Shown here: piece by piece, positions 31,601-40,168 of the stretch
Layout: every line of letters begins with the position of its first letter
Numbering within the stretch: position 1 is the first letter of the stretch
IMG/VR virus record: IMGVR_UViG_3300024264_000069
Location: 1-42,206 of that record
Origin: a virus
Reading direction: 5' to 3' (one strand)
DNA length: 42,206 bases
Made by a program: the position numbers and the translations under genes
The notes under the pieces: model-generated
Seen by the model: only the letters and a program-made list of their open reading frames with translations
Database searches by the model: none
What the model was told of the DNA's origin: nothing

Positions 31601-33450
31601 GGCGTACCTAATGTTCCTGTTAACCCTTGAAGCGTCATATTTCTAATACCACTACCATTGTTTACTAGAAACATGTTTATTAGTTCATAACCAGCAGCTG
31701 GTTGAATAACAGTACTTCTTAATTCGTCTCCTACCAATGCACAGTTTCTTGGAACTTTAATAGGCAACTGTTCGTTATATTGTCCAGTTTTAATAAAAAT
31801 AGTAGTGTTTACGTTGCTAGTATCTATGTTAGCTTGGATATACTCGCATGCATATTTTACTGTTTGAAACGGTGCGTTTAGAGTTAAGCCTGCTCCGGCA
31901 ACATTTATTCCTTCTGGTGCTACATAAAATACTTTGGTTACTTCTTCAAAGTTTTGCCAAAGTATATCACCAGCCGAAGCTTTTAAAAGATTACCAGCCG
32001 AACCAATTGCAAAGCGTGTAGTTTCAGTACCGTCGTGTGTTCTTAAATCACCTCTGTAAGCTAGTACATTACTAGCAGTACCTTGGATCAATACTGTCCA
32101 ATAATTGTCTGTTAGATTTTCAATATCTAAATCAGGACGATTATCACTTTCTGTACCTAAGTGGCGAGCAATACAAATATATGCAGTGCCTGCATATGTT
32201 ACAACGTCACCTAAATGATACTCTACATTGTCAATCCATGCGTTTTTCCACTTGCGTCCAGTAACTAATACTTGCCATTTAGTATCATCAGTATCTGGTT
32301 TTATTCCTGTACTGTCACCTATTGCAATATAAAGATATCCCTGGTCTCTTATAACACTTCCTGTTTTATAAGCAGTAGCTGATAACCAGTCGCCTAAATG
32401 TTTGTAACCAGCAACAAGTAGTTCCCAATCGCCTGTATCTTGTAGTATTCCATTTACACTAGGAACACTATTTAAACTAGCATTTAATGCAGTGTACGCA
32501 TATCCGCCGTACATAACAATATCGCCTGCATCATACTCAGCATCGGCTTCCCATATAGCTTCGAATTCAAGTCCTGGAACATAAATTTCCCAACTAGCTA
32601 TATCACTTCTTAGAGCGGATCCAGCTGTGTGTCCTTGAATTGCTCTCCATAATGATCCGCCTGATTTTACAACATCATACTTTTTATACCGTATTGCAGA
32701 TGTCCAGTTGCCTTTGTATTCAATACCTTCTAAGAATATTTCCCATTTTGACTGATCATTTTCGAGACCGTCATCAATGTCATCTGTGCTTGTATGACCT
32801 TCTAAACATCTATAACTAATAGCACCATATTTTACAATATCATCTACGGTATATCGAGTACTTATAGTCCAATCAGTTCTCCAATTATCGCTTCTTGAAA
32901 CAATATTCCATTTGCTTTGATCATCTTCAAGTCCTAGAGCATACGAATTTGCAGCAACATGTTTTTCAATACAAATATAAGTTATACCATTGTATATTAC
33001 AACATCGCCTAAATTATAATATTGAAAAACAGCTGGGTTAGCAGTTGGATCACTAGGTGTCCACGTGTTTAACCAATTGTATGTTGTTGCAACAATTGTC
33101 CATTTTTCAATATCTTGTATTAGTCCTTGTGATACAATGTTAGTAGATGAATGTTCAACAATACATTGATATACATAGCCACTGAATTTAACTAAATCGC
33201 CTCTGTTGTAATAGGTGCTGTATAACCAATCACTGCGCCATTGTGTGCCGTCGAACATTAATTCCCAGCGTGTATTAGGGGCTGCTAGATTTAAATCTGC
33301 ATAAATGTTGCCTGCGGCTGATTCATGTCCGATTAAACATACATATGTTTTACCTTGGAATCTAACAATGTCGTCTTTAACGTAGTTAGTTGAGGCAATC
33401 CAATCGCCTTTCCATCTAAACCTAATTCGTTCTAAATTAAACTCTGCCAT
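28663..33450 (-). CDS. Giant modular tail fibre with CBM5/12-like repeats, beta-helix and propeller-like insert (1595 aa)
   Basis: Full-length paralogue of the 1832-aa protein. Residues about 9-455 have eight CBM5/12-like repeats (such as DWIASTNYVKDDIVRFQGKT and NWTSAIRYKKYDVVKSGG). From about 500 a beta-helix (KVFYVAPEGINV, FIKTGQYNEQLPIKVP, GTLGTPNQYFTQRPTAGAFV) runs without the helical inserts of its paralogue. Residues about 937-1245 hold an extra domain with Asp-box-like repeats (YGNGIWVLLQTNG, VNEGVNWT, YGNGRFVAVGDK, SFDGATWYSDD), probably a beta-propeller. The C-terminus has RVFYTSTDQDGNFRVGELF and NIVPTEAAIISYLESRI, nearly as in the paralogue. Carbohydrate or host-surface binding is inferred. 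GAGAAGG ribosome-binding site; probably on the transcript starting near 37618. Confidence 0.75.
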   Translation of the reverse strand: MAEFNLERIRFRWKGDWIASTNYVKDDIVRFQGKTYVCLIGHESAAGNIYADLNLAAPNTRWELMFDGTQWRSDWLYSTYYNRGDLVKFSGYVYQCIVEHSSTNIVSQGLIQDIEKWTIVATTYNWLNTWTPSDPTANPAVFQYYNLGDVVIYNGITYICIEKHVAANSYALGLEDDQSKWNIVSRSDNWRTDWTISTRYTVDDIVKYGAISYRCLEGHTSTDDIDDGLENDQSKWEIFLEGIEYKGNWTSAIRYKKYDVVKSGGSLWRAIQGHTAGSALRSDIASWEIYVPGLEFEAIWEADAEYDAGDIVMYGGYAYTALNASLNSVPSVNGILQDTGDWELLVAGYKHLGDWLSATAYKTGSVIRDQGYLYIAIGDSTGIKPDTDDTKWQVLVTGRKWKNAWIDNVEYHLGDVVTYAGTAYICIARHLGTESDNRPDLDIENLTDNYWTVLIQGTASNVLAYRGDLRTHDGTETTRFAIGSAGNLLKASAGDILWQNFEEVTKVFYVAPEGINVAGAGLTLNAPFQTVKYACEYIQANIDTSNVNTTIFIKTGQYNEQLPIKVPRNCALVGDELRSTVIQPAAGYELINMFLVNNGSGIRNMTLQGLTGTLGTPNQYFTQRPTAGAFVSLDPGTGPADTSVWITNKSCYVQNVTTFGTGCIGMKIDGSLHNGGNKSVVANDFTQVLSDGIGYWALNGGRSELVSVFTYFCHIGYLAENGGVLRATNGNNSYGTYGSVAEGFDANETPITAEIDNRTLEAQVNIVHTNGNELVAFGYDHAGQSYTSATSTISGPGINATVAYDEYRNNAISQIRLIDPSDSSTPGGLNYQYLLNNAQGGNTGSITLAASDNTGTPEKYIGMRIVIVSGKGVGQYGYITGYDELTKVAIVSKEYNDTSGWENLYPGRPIETTLDATTRYSLEPRVIIDDPGVTINNNTSKTFPTDFLTAGEGGKWASAIQYSNGTYVVINRLGETAISTDGTTFTAGEDLNVAWGFGPTGASGTNMFFQNGPVVYNYDTSTSTWTNFAISNFAYTGLATNQSTGLSMLSSTGGVTRFTPDGVTNQVIGGISSGGSIIGVAYGNGIWVLLQTNGTALTSVNEGVNWTLQTGVLDTSVTWTDVTYGNGRFVAVGDKNAAYSFDGATWYSDDAHLETLPAATGLTDIIYAHGEFIATTTVNSALTNYMAKSKDGFAWQWFSEDSTAYSLNDAGHSLAGSTSTPEGAWFIRGDGGAGSAGNSIITLQSGAGAIARVTVSSSRLQKFIMYDPGANYTTVPGILIVDPEKTIEGLNQPRIFDGVLPQPIFTNRGAGYITATAVVGGDGFADIFQTGKTIKLKNVLRTPGPGANVVINGIDDVTYRLTKIVSETGVAPNLIIEANISPTITNQNSPNHEETLIIREQYSQVRLTGHDFLDIGTGNTTSTRYPQLYLEGEDPNTPRQPFNETVDNGGGRVFYTSTDQDGNFRVGELFQVEQASGIVTVNADLFELDGLSELSLGGIQVGGSAVVIKEFSKDATFIANSNNIVPTEAAIISYLESRISSGGADASTNTLIAGQVKVSSNNITTTSGLQINIPVSVHQIGGIDGDMLAQQLFGI
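29715..30640 (-). other. Asp-box beta-propeller-like domain insert
   Basis: It encodes repeated units of the form YGNGxFVAVG...S.DGxxW. The 1832-aa paralogue passes directly from SIEPRVTFAAPSSG to AKGRATVSDG at the equivalent point, while this protein has about 300 extra residues between SLEPRVIIDDPG and GAIARVTVSS. Confidence 0.6.
32080..33426 (-). repeat. Eight CBM5/12-like repeats in the 1595-aa gene
   Basis: Tandem units with W...Y...DxVxxxGxxY and a closing W strand, for example DWTISTRYTVDDIVKYGAIS and AWIDNVEYHLGDVVTYAGTA. All eight correspond in order to those of the 1832-aa protein, so the array predates the gene duplication. Repeat 3 carries a 10-residue loop (SDPTANPAVF). Confidence 0.7.
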
Positions 33451-33462
33451 TTACCTTCTCTC

Positions 33463-33834
33463 TTATAATCCGTTTGATGATGAATTTTCATCATATGTAA
33501 AGCTGTGATTTACTCTTGCTATTAATTCGCCTTCTGAATTAATGTAGTAAGATATATTTCTACCATCCCAACGTAGTTGTTCATAATTTAAATTTTCATA
33601 AACTAAATTATGATTAACATCTCTACCTTCGTAAAAGTCTTGACCTTCTTGAAAACTAGGATAATTTTTTGTTGGGTCGCCTGGGTTGTTTATTGTAACA
33701 CCATCAGTTGTTGACATTTGATCCATTTTTCCGATAAACAATTCGCCTTGGTCAGTTCTGCGTAATCCATAAAAATATCTATCTGGAATTGCTCCGTCTA
33801 AATGATCTGGTGTTGTACCTGTGTAATTTGACAT
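33463..33834 (-). CDS. Hypothetical virion protein (123 aa)
   Basis: A short hydrophilic protein with DHLDGAIPDRYFYGLRRTDQ and GELFIGKMDQM, then YENLNYEQLRWDGRNISYYI and NSEGELIARVNHSFTYD. It resembles small conserved proteins found between fibre genes in marine T4-like phages, but I cannot name a function. It lies between the small beta protein (10-base gap) and the 1595-aa fibre (12-base gap), so co-transcription is likely. AAGGAAT ribosome-binding site. Confidence 0.55.
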   Translation of the reverse strand: MSNYTGTTPDHLDGAIPDRYFYGLRRTDQGELFIGKMDQMSTTDGVTINNPGDPTKNYPSFQEGQDFYEGRDVNHNLVYENLNYEQLRWDGRNISYYINSEGELIARVNHSFTYDENSSSNGL

Positions 33835-33844
33835 AATTTATTCC

Positions 33845-34174
33845 TTATACAATATCTACGTAACTAATAACTGCATCTAATGCTGCATCGGTGCTAGCAA
33901 CTATATATAATTCATTATCCGGAGCAAGTATTAATTTTTCTCCTGCTGCTAGTGCTTTTAAACTACTATTTGGCGGTACCATAACGTCTTTCATTAGATA
34001 ACCTTCAACACTTGTGTCATCGTGTACTAGTATACTTGCGTAAACTATAAAATCTGTTAGGTTAGCTAAGTTGAGACCAATAATAGTTGATCTTGTAGCT
34101 GCATCTGTTTCTAGTACAAGTATAGGAACTGGTCCTACTTCTTTTACTACTTTGTTTTTAAATTGTGTTGCCAT
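33845..34174 (-). CDS. Small beta-rich structural protein (109 aa)
   Basis: Second member of the 105/109/110-aa group. It has LVLETDAATRSTIIGLNLAN, a middle strand FIVYASILVHDD, then VPPNSSLKALAAGEKLILAP and a closing AALDAVISYVDIV. The pattern of two strands, a Pro/Gly-linked loop ending in GEKLxLxxxxxL, and a terminal SYxxxV strand is shared with the 110-aa protein at 40752. It lies 6 bases after the 1108-aa gene. Possibly a virion accessory beta-sandwich; function unknown. Confidence 0.5.
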   Translation of the reverse strand: MATQFKNKVVKEVGPVPILVLETDAATRSTIIGLNLANLTDFIVYASILVHDDTSVEGYLMKDVMVPPNSSLKALAAGEKLILAPDNELYIVASTDAALDAVISYVDIV

Positions 34175-34180
34175 CGTTTC

Positions 34181-37100
34181 TTATCCTAGTGTTAGTACGT
34201 ATTCAATTGCTAAATCTTCTGCTGCTGAAAAACTAATCGAGCCTGTTGCGCCTGCAACTGATACCCAGCTAAATCCGTCCCATATTTCTAAATATCTTTG
34301 TTCTGTGTTGTAACGAACCATTCCTGTTTCTCTATATGCTTGCGCAGGACGTTGAACATTTGATCCAACAGGAACAATAAATCCTCCTGTGCCATCAATT
34401 TTAAAGTAGCCAGAACCTTGCTGTTCAAAATTAAAAACTCCATCTACTTCAGTGTTTGTAACAGTCGAGTCTTTAAATGCAATATTATCAATTACAACTG
34501 ATCCTGTGCCATTTGCACTCAATGTTAAATCAGTATTTGCTGTTTCAGTAGTTATAGAATTACCATCAATACTTATATCATCAACTTCTATTCTCGGAGT
34601 AGATAGTTTATCTGCATCAATTGTAGTAACTACGCTGTCTTGAATGTAGAATCTAATTACGCCATCGTTTGCGCCAGGAGTAAGTTCTGCTGTAATACGT
34701 GTGTCTAAATCTAAATCGTAAACACCGTTAAGTGCCATCCAGTTGCCGTCATAGCCTTCATACAAATTAGTATCAGTATTATAACGAATCATACCAGTGG
34801 CTGGTGTTGGACGACTAGCTGTGTCACCTTTTGGAAGTTGTAGCGCACTTGTTGAATTAATTCTAACAGTGCCGCTGTCTGCGTCTAAGTTGATATCTCC
34901 AGTTAAACTTTCAATAGTGTTGCCACTTAATCTTAAATTACCTGTATCAATCTTTTCGCCAGTAATAGTTGTTTGACTTCCGCCTGTAGTAATTGTTATA
35001 CCACTTGACGTATTAATGTTAAATGTTGAACTACTAAAGTCTACAGTACCGTCTTCTTGATTAACATAAAATAAATCTCCAACTCTAAAATCACCTTTGT
35101 GATCTACTGAGCTGTATCTTATTTGTGCATTATTTAATTCAACAACTTCGTTTGCTTGTATTACATTATTATCATCGTTGTCTACTTCTTTACCTACACC
35201 AATGTATGCTAAGTTTTGACTTATCAAGTACATTAGTACACCTGGTCCATCACCAACTATACCAAAATTGCCGTAAACACAAGCACTCGCAATTGAACGA
35301 ACTTCTGCGCCGAACTCTGTTTGATCTGCTAGTGTAACAAAATTAGCAGTAGAACCGTTACTGAATCTTAAATCTTGTGAGTTAAGTGTATCGTCAACAA
35401 TTGTAGTTGCACCATCTACTGCATTATTAAAATGTAGTAATAGTTTAGTATCAGTATCACTTGCAAATTCTGATGCAGGTACTACAAAGTTTCCTGTATA
35501 TCTTGCTAGGTCTTTTGTAACTCTAAATTCATCTACGTAGCCGTCTAGTTTATTTGCACCATCCCAACGGGCACCAATAATAAGAGGTTTAGCAATATCA
35601 TAATCTACCGGAGATACTGTCCATGTTCCTTGACTCGAACCGTTTAAAAATAATCTTGTATCGTTACCGTTGCGACTGATTGCAATGTGGTACCATTGTC
35701 CTGTTGTTAGTGTTGCACCTGTAATTCTATCTGCACTATATGAGTAAAAGCGCAGTTCGCCGCCGGCATCAATATAAACTACTGGTGCTACGTCTGATCC
35801 TGCACCTGCTCTAAAATCGAATAAGTTTGTAATAGCAGCTACACTATTAAAATAAAACCAACCTTCTACAGTATAATTGCCTGTACCAAACCCAAAATCA
35901 TTGTTTGATGCTATTCCGATATAATCAGTAGTACCATTAAGTTCTAAGCTACTAGTTCCAAACTTTTTAATTGTAGTATCTGTTGTTGGTGTTCCGTATT
36001 TGGTTATTATTTTTCCGCCACGTTCACCAGCAGTTTCTAATCCTGTTAAATTACCTGGTATATAAAATTTACCATCTGAATCAACACTATCAATTGTTCC
36101 TGTTGCAAGAACTGTAACACCATCTGTATCATAGTAGGTGAATGTGTTTCCAGGAGTAATTGTTCCGCCTGATAGTCCTCCTACTCTAACTGCTGTTTTG
36201 CCTGTGCCACGTAAACCTGTTGCGCCATCAACGCCATAAATGCCTCTATTAGCAAAATATGTAAATGAATTTAACCATTCTATTCTAGCGCCATTTGTTG
36301 CTGTAATAGCGTCTACACCGGGTGTAATAAATGTAGCACTATGGAACAGCATAGTAGCTTCCAAGCTTGTAGCGCCTGCTACAGCGCCGTCTATGTACGC
36401 TCCTTTGCCAGCATCGCCTTCGTTAAAGCCTCTAGGATCAGCGGCGCTTGTAACGCTGCCTTGTGTGATAACACTGATATTTCTAATGTAGGGTGAACGA
36501 TTATTTCCTGATACTGTGAATCCTGTTGCTAGTTTAAATGCGTATCCTGTGTAAAATCCTGAAATAGTTAAATCTTCTATTGTGCTGCCACCGTTGAGCA
36601 AGAATGCATCATTACTCTGTGTAGCAACTGTTGGAGTAATATTAACTCCACGTATGCTGTGACCTTTTACAGTAACGCCTGTAGGCACAGTCATCGGAAA
36701 TGCTTCTTGATACACGCCTGGATAAATGTGTATTGTGTCGCCACTTGTAGCTTGACTTAGGGCATATTTTAGAGTGCCAAATGGATCGTTAGGATGATCG
36801 CCTGTATAAGTATCGTCACCGTTTTCAGCAACATAATAAATATTGCCTTGACGTAGTGCAATATCAACACCGTCTACTATAATAGAATCTGTGGTAACTG
36901 TTCCTGCATAAAAATTCTGTGTGTGAACATCTGCCCACGTTTTTCCAGATTCGCCTAGTTTGTATGTGTTGTCAGCATCTGGTATAATATCTGAATTAAT
37001 TTCTGCGTTAAATGTAATATTATCAGTATCAGCATCACCAATAGTAATGTTACCATCTGCTGTAATATTACCTGTTGCTGTAATATTACCTGTTACATTT

Positions 37101-37507
37101 GTATCTGCAAATATTTCTACAGTGCCAGTGCCGTTAGGATTAAATTCAATGTTTGCATTAGTTTCATTTGAACTAATGACATTGTTTTCTAAATCTAAAC
37201 TGTCAATTGTTAATTTGTTTTGGTATATAACATTATCAGCAGCACCTAAATTAAGTGTAGGCTGATTTGTTGAAATTGTTGTACCTGTGATAGTTACATT
37301 GCCAATATTAGCAAGTGTGCTAACTTCTAGAGAAGGTGCTCTAGTTGTACCAGTTACGTCTAAATCGTATTGAGGGTCTGATTTGTTAATGCCGATACGA
37401 CTGTTAACAACATCTAGATATAATAAGTCGTTCTCAAATGCAAGATTTACTCCTTCACGAAGTAAGTTTGCTTTTAAGAGCGGACCCGATATGCGACCGA
37501 TAGCCAT
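34181..37507 (-). CDS. Beta-helix tail fibre with LamG-like insert (1108 aa)
   Basis: Paralogue of the 833-aa protein. The N-terminus (RISGPLLKANLLREGVNLAF; YLDVVNSRIGIN) is followed by a low-complexity NITATGNITADGNITIGDAD region, then SDIIPDADNTYKLGESGKTW and a beta-helix (NIYYVAENGDDTYTGDHPND, IHIYPGVYQEAFPMTVP, VTVKGHSIRGV). Residues about 426-727 are inserted relative to the paralogue and include a LamG/concanavalin-like domain (about 505-680: SLELNGTTDYIGI, YTVEGWFYF, WYHIAISRNGNDTRLFLNG, DGYVDEFRVTKDLARY). The C-terminus has RYNT-type motifs (TGMIRYNTDTNLYEGYDGNW). LamG domains commonly bind glycans. Late promoter and structured leader upstream; GAGGAGA ribosome-binding site. Confidence 0.75.
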   Translation of the reverse strand: MAIGRISGPLLKANLLREGVNLAFENDLLYLDVVNSRIGINKSDPQYDLDVTGTTRAPSLEVSTLANIGNVTITGTTISTNQPTLNLGAADNVIYQNKLTIDSLDLENNVISSNETNANIEFNPNGTGTVEIFADTNVTGNITATGNITADGNITIGDADTDNITFNAEINSDIIPDADNTYKLGESGKTWADVHTQNFYAGTVTTDSIIVDGVDIALRQGNIYYVAENGDDTYTGDHPNDPFGTLKYALSQATSGDTIHIYPGVYQEAFPMTVPTGVTVKGHSIRGVNITPTVATQSNDAFLLNGGSTIEDLTISGFYTGYAFKLATGFTVSGNNRSPYIRNISVITQGSVTSAADPRGFNEGDAGKGAYIDGAVAGATSLEATMLFHSATFITPGVDAITATNGARIEWLNSFTYFANRGIYGVDGATGLRGTGKTAVRVGGLSGGTITPGNTFTYYDTDGVTVLATGTIDSVDSDGKFYIPGNLTGLETAGERGGKIITKYGTPTTDTTIKKFGTSSLELNGTTDYIGIASNNDFGFGTGNYTVEGWFYFNSVAAITNLFDFRAGAGSDVAPVVYIDAGGELRFYSYSADRITGATLTTGQWYHIAISRNGNDTRLFLNGSSQGTWTVSPVDYDIAKPLIIGARWDGANKLDGYVDEFRVTKDLARYTGNFVVPASEFASDTDTKLLLHFNNAVDGATTIVDDTLNSQDLRFSNGSTANFVTLADQTEFGAEVRSIASACVYGNFGIVGDGPGVLMYLISQNLAYIGVGKEVDNDDNNVIQANEVVELNNAQIRYSSVDHKGDFRVGDLFYVNQEDGTVDFSSSTFNINTSSGITITTGGSQTTITGEKIDTGNLRLSGNTIESLTGDINLDADSGTVRINSTSALQLPKGDTASRPTPATGMIRYNTDTNLYEGYDGNWMALNGVYDLDLDTRITAELTPGANDGVIRFYIQDSVVTTIDADKLSTPRIEVDDISIDGNSITTETANTDLTLSANGTGSVVIDNIAFKDSTVTNTEVDGVFNFEQQGSGYFKIDGTGGFIVPVGSNVQRPAQAYRETGMVRYNTEQRYLEIWDGFSWVSVAGATGSISFSAAEDLAIEYVLTLG
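35325..36230 (-). other. LamG-like domain insert
   Basis: About 300 residues separate RGIYGVDGATG from TEFGAEVRSIAS. In the 833-aa paralogue the equivalent flanks RGLYATQGASGKL and RYGAEVRSIGSA lie about ten residues apart. The LamG-like core is roughly at 35465-35990. Confidence 0.65.
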
Positions 37508-37618
37508 CTCTTCTCCTCAATACGGGGATCCTGTCCCTCTAGCCAAATTCGCAGCCTTTCGGCTCTTTGCTGGTTAACCACAGTATGACACTTCAATACA
37601 ATGGTCGCTGTATTGCAG
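37508..37618 (-). promoter_or_regulatory. Structured 5' leader of the 1108-aa gene
   Basis: The longest non-coding stretch in the window. The predicted transcript (start near 37618) opens with a 7-bp hairpin (CAATACA/TGTATTG, 8-nt loop). It continues with AGCC-GAAA-GGCT (GNRA-type loop; a second GGCT 10 bases on could replace the first), then GGGA-CAGGA-TCCC, and then the ribosome-binding site GAGGAGA. No known riboswitch is recognised, and it does not fold as a tRNA by eye. No ORF of note. Confidence 0.45.
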
Positions 37619-37624
37619 TAATAG

Positions 37625-37632
37625 TATTTATC
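37625..37632 (-). promoter_or_regulatory. Late promoter for the 1108-aa gene and following genes
   Basis: The minus strand reads GATAAATA. Transcription would start near 37618, giving a leader of about 110 nt, unlike the short leaders at the other late promoters. It lies 12 bases after the stop of the 833-aa gene. Confidence 0.65.
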
Positions 37633-37643
37633 GTTTTTGGGTA

Positions 37644-40145
37644 TTATCCTAGTACAAGGGTATAGATATCAACCAGTTCTTTTAGAATAGGATCAGTTAC
37701 TTCTTCGCCTTCGCCTGCTGCTCGTTGCCATGCACCTAGCTCATCTTCGCCGCCAGTTTCGTTATATACTTCTAAAAATCCTAATCCTGCGCCAGCTTCT
37801 GTATTGTATCTAGTTTCGCCAGTAACAGCTGAACTATTTCGTTCTGCATTATTACCAAATGGAACAACAAGTCCTGTAGTTCCGTTAAATTTTACATATC
37901 CTAAACCTGTTGTAGCAAGTGTTAGTAAATTATTAGATGTATTAGAAAAATTATTATCTTTCAAATCTATGTCAAAGACATTAACAACATTTGTTGCTGT
38001 AGCTCTTCTAAGTTCTAAATCTGAATTTGATAATGTTGTTGTTATAAGGTTGTTGTCAAACAACACATCGCCAGTAGATAATCCATGTAAGTTAGTACTG
38101 TTACTATCAATTGAACCTATTTGGGTGCCGCCTACTGTTAATACTATTGTGTTGTTAGTATCATGTGCGTCTACACCTTCTTGTCTATCGCTTGAATATA
38201 TTCCACCAAAACTTAAATTACCGCTTGAGTAACCTTCAAATAAACTTGTATCAGTATTAAATCTAAAGTCAGCAGTTTCGTTGTTCTGTTGTAGTGTTGT
38301 ACCTCTACTTACAATCAATGCTGCATTGTTATCTGTATTAAATAGTTCAGTTTGCGGGCTTAGATTTAAGTCGCCGTCAAGGGTAGTAACTGTATTTCCA
38401 GTAATTCTTATATTACCAGTATCAACTCTTTCACCATCAATAAAAGTAACTTCTAAACCATTGTTTACAGTTATGTTGCCGATTCCACTAAAGTCAATAG
38501 AGTTTGCATCAATACTTGTTTCGCCCGTATCAAAGTCTACAAAGAAATTTTCGCCTACGCTAAATTTACCTTTTTGATCTGTAAGAGTATATACAATGCT
38601 GCCAGAATTTAATTCAACTACCTCTTGACTAGGTATTGCAAGTGTGTTATCATTAGTTGTGTCTTTACCGGTACCAATATAAGCAAGATTATGACTAATT
38701 AAATACATCAGTGTATTTGCGCCGTCTGCTACTACACCAAAATTTCCGTATACATTTGCTGAGCCAATTGACCTAACTTCTGCACCGTAACGTATCGAAG
38801 CATCAGGCATTAGTTTGCCACTAGCACCTTGTGTAGCATACAATCCTCTATTAGCAAAGTATGTAAAGCTGTTAAGCCACTCTACTCTTACACCGTTTGT
38901 CATTGTAATACAATCAACGCCGGGCGTAATAAATGTTACACTATGAAATAACATACTAGCTTCTAAACTTGCACTGTCTAATGTTGCACCGTCAATTAAT
39001 GCGCCTTTGCCTGCATCGCCTTGTGCAAAACCTCTTGGGTCACTTGCACTTGTTACACTGCCTTTTGTAATAACTGTTACGTTTCTAATATACGGTGAAC
39101 GTGTGTTTACTAAGCCGCCGGCAGTAAATTGAAATGCATATCCATTATAAAAATCTTTAATAGTTAAGTGTTCGATTGTAACATCATCTTCTAAATAAAA
39201 TGCACTATTAGTTTGTGTTGCAACTGTGGGTTTAATAATAACATTTCTTATATCTTCACCAACAATATCTGTATGAGAAGGAACAGTTAGTGGAAATTCT
39301 TCTTCGTATTCACCTGGAAATACGTGTATAACTGTTGGGCCAGAAGTACTTCCATCTATTACACTTAGTGCGTGTTTAAGTGTACGAAACGCACCGTGTT
39401 GATGATCACCTACATTTGTATCACTACCTAATGTACTAACATAAAATGTATTTCCTTGACGTCTTGCTAGGCTGGAGTCGCCGCTGCCAACAATTACTTC
39501 ATCAAGAACAACTGCTCGCGAGTTTAATAGATTACTGTAAATATCTAACCATTTTTTACTAAGCGAGCCTAAATCGCTTGTGTTAGTTTGATCTGGTATA
39601 ATATCACTATTAACGTCAGATGCAAACGTTACATTATCTTCGTCATCGTTGCCAAAAGTAAAATCGCCAGTAGTTTGTATATTGCCTGTTGCATGTAATG
39701 CTCCTGTAATATTCCAGTCACTTTGAATATTTACTGTACCATTTCCATTTGGACGGAGCTCTATATTAGTATCTGTAGTTGTTGTGCTAATAGTATTAAA
39801 ATCTAATTTTAAATTATCAGTTGCAATCGAAGTAGCAGAAATGTTATTTGCAGCATTAAAGTTAATAAAGCCGTCGCCGCCGAGCGCAACAATTTGACTG
39901 GTGTCAATTGTAAAATTTGCAATATTATTGTAGGTTGAAATTAAATTTGTTGACGCTAATGTTGTTGGTATAGTAAGTGCATCAGATGCAGCTTCTGTAT
40001 TAATACCAATTTTAGAATTGTTAACATCAAGGTGTAAGAGTGCAGTATTACCACTAGTGTTTTTAAAATTAAGATTAATACCTTGACGTAAAAGATTGTC
40101 TTTTAATACGCCGCCGCCAATGCGGCCATTTTGTGCTTCTGGCAT
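37644..40145 (-). CDS. Beta-helix tail fibre (833 aa)
   Basis: Paralogue of the 1108-aa protein without the LamG-like insert. The N-terminus (GGGVLKDNLLRQGINLNF; HLDVNNSKIGIN) is followed by NITGALHATGNIQTTGDFTF and SDIIPDQTNTSDLGSLSKKW. The beta-helix has NTFYVSTLGSDTNVGDHQHG, VIHVFPGEYEEEFPLTVPSH, IVGEDIRNVIIKPTVATQ and ASMLFHSVTFITPGVDCITM. A post-helix part has YLISHNLAYIGTGKD and VYTLTDQKGKFSVGENFFVD. The C-terminus has TGETRYNTEAGAGLGFLEVY and ends LVDIYTLVLG, much like the paralogue's EYVLTLG. Late promoter 40169-40176; AGGAG ribosome-binding site. Probably a virion fibre or spike with a depolymerase-type fold, although catalytic residues cannot be assigned. Confidence 0.75.
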   Translation of the reverse strand: MPEAQNGRIGGGVLKDNLLRQGINLNFKNTSGNTALLHLDVNNSKIGINTEAASDALTIPTTLASTNLISTYNNIANFTIDTSQIVALGGDGFINFNAANNISATSIATDNLKLDFNTISTTTTDTNIELRPNGNGTVNIQSDWNITGALHATGNIQTTGDFTFGNDDEDNVTFASDVNSDIIPDQTNTSDLGSLSKKWLDIYSNLLNSRAVVLDEVIVGSGDSSLARRQGNTFYVSTLGSDTNVGDHQHGAFRTLKHALSVIDGSTSGPTVIHVFPGEYEEEFPLTVPSHTDIVGEDIRNVIIKPTVATQTNSAFYLEDDVTIEHLTIKDFYNGYAFQFTAGGLVNTRSPYIRNVTVITKGSVTSASDPRGFAQGDAGKGALIDGATLDSASLEASMLFHSVTFITPGVDCITMTNGVRVEWLNSFTYFANRGLYATQGASGKLMPDASIRYGAEVRSIGSANVYGNFGVVADGANTLMYLISHNLAYIGTGKDTTNDNTLAIPSQEVVELNSGSIVYTLTDQKGKFSVGENFFVDFDTGETSIDANSIDFSGIGNITVNNGLEVTFIDGERVDTGNIRITGNTVTTLDGDLNLSPQTELFNTDNNAALIVSRGTTLQQNNETADFRFNTDTSLFEGYSSGNLSFGGIYSSDRQEGVDAHDTNNTIVLTVGGTQIGSIDSNSTNLHGLSTGDVLFDNNLITTTLSNSDLELRRATATNVVNVFDIDLKDNNFSNTSNNLLTLATTGLGYVKFNGTTGLVVPFGNNAERNSSAVTGETRYNTEAGAGLGFLEVYNETGGEDELGAWQRAAGEGEEVTDPILKELVDIYTLVLG

Positions 40146-40168
40146 GCCCTACTTCTCCTCTGACAATG

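Noticed and set aside
37508-37643. tRNA gene in the longest intergenic stretch
   Set aside because: Neither strand gives a cloverleaf with a TTCGA-type T-loop and acceptor stem. Only short local hairpins are visible.
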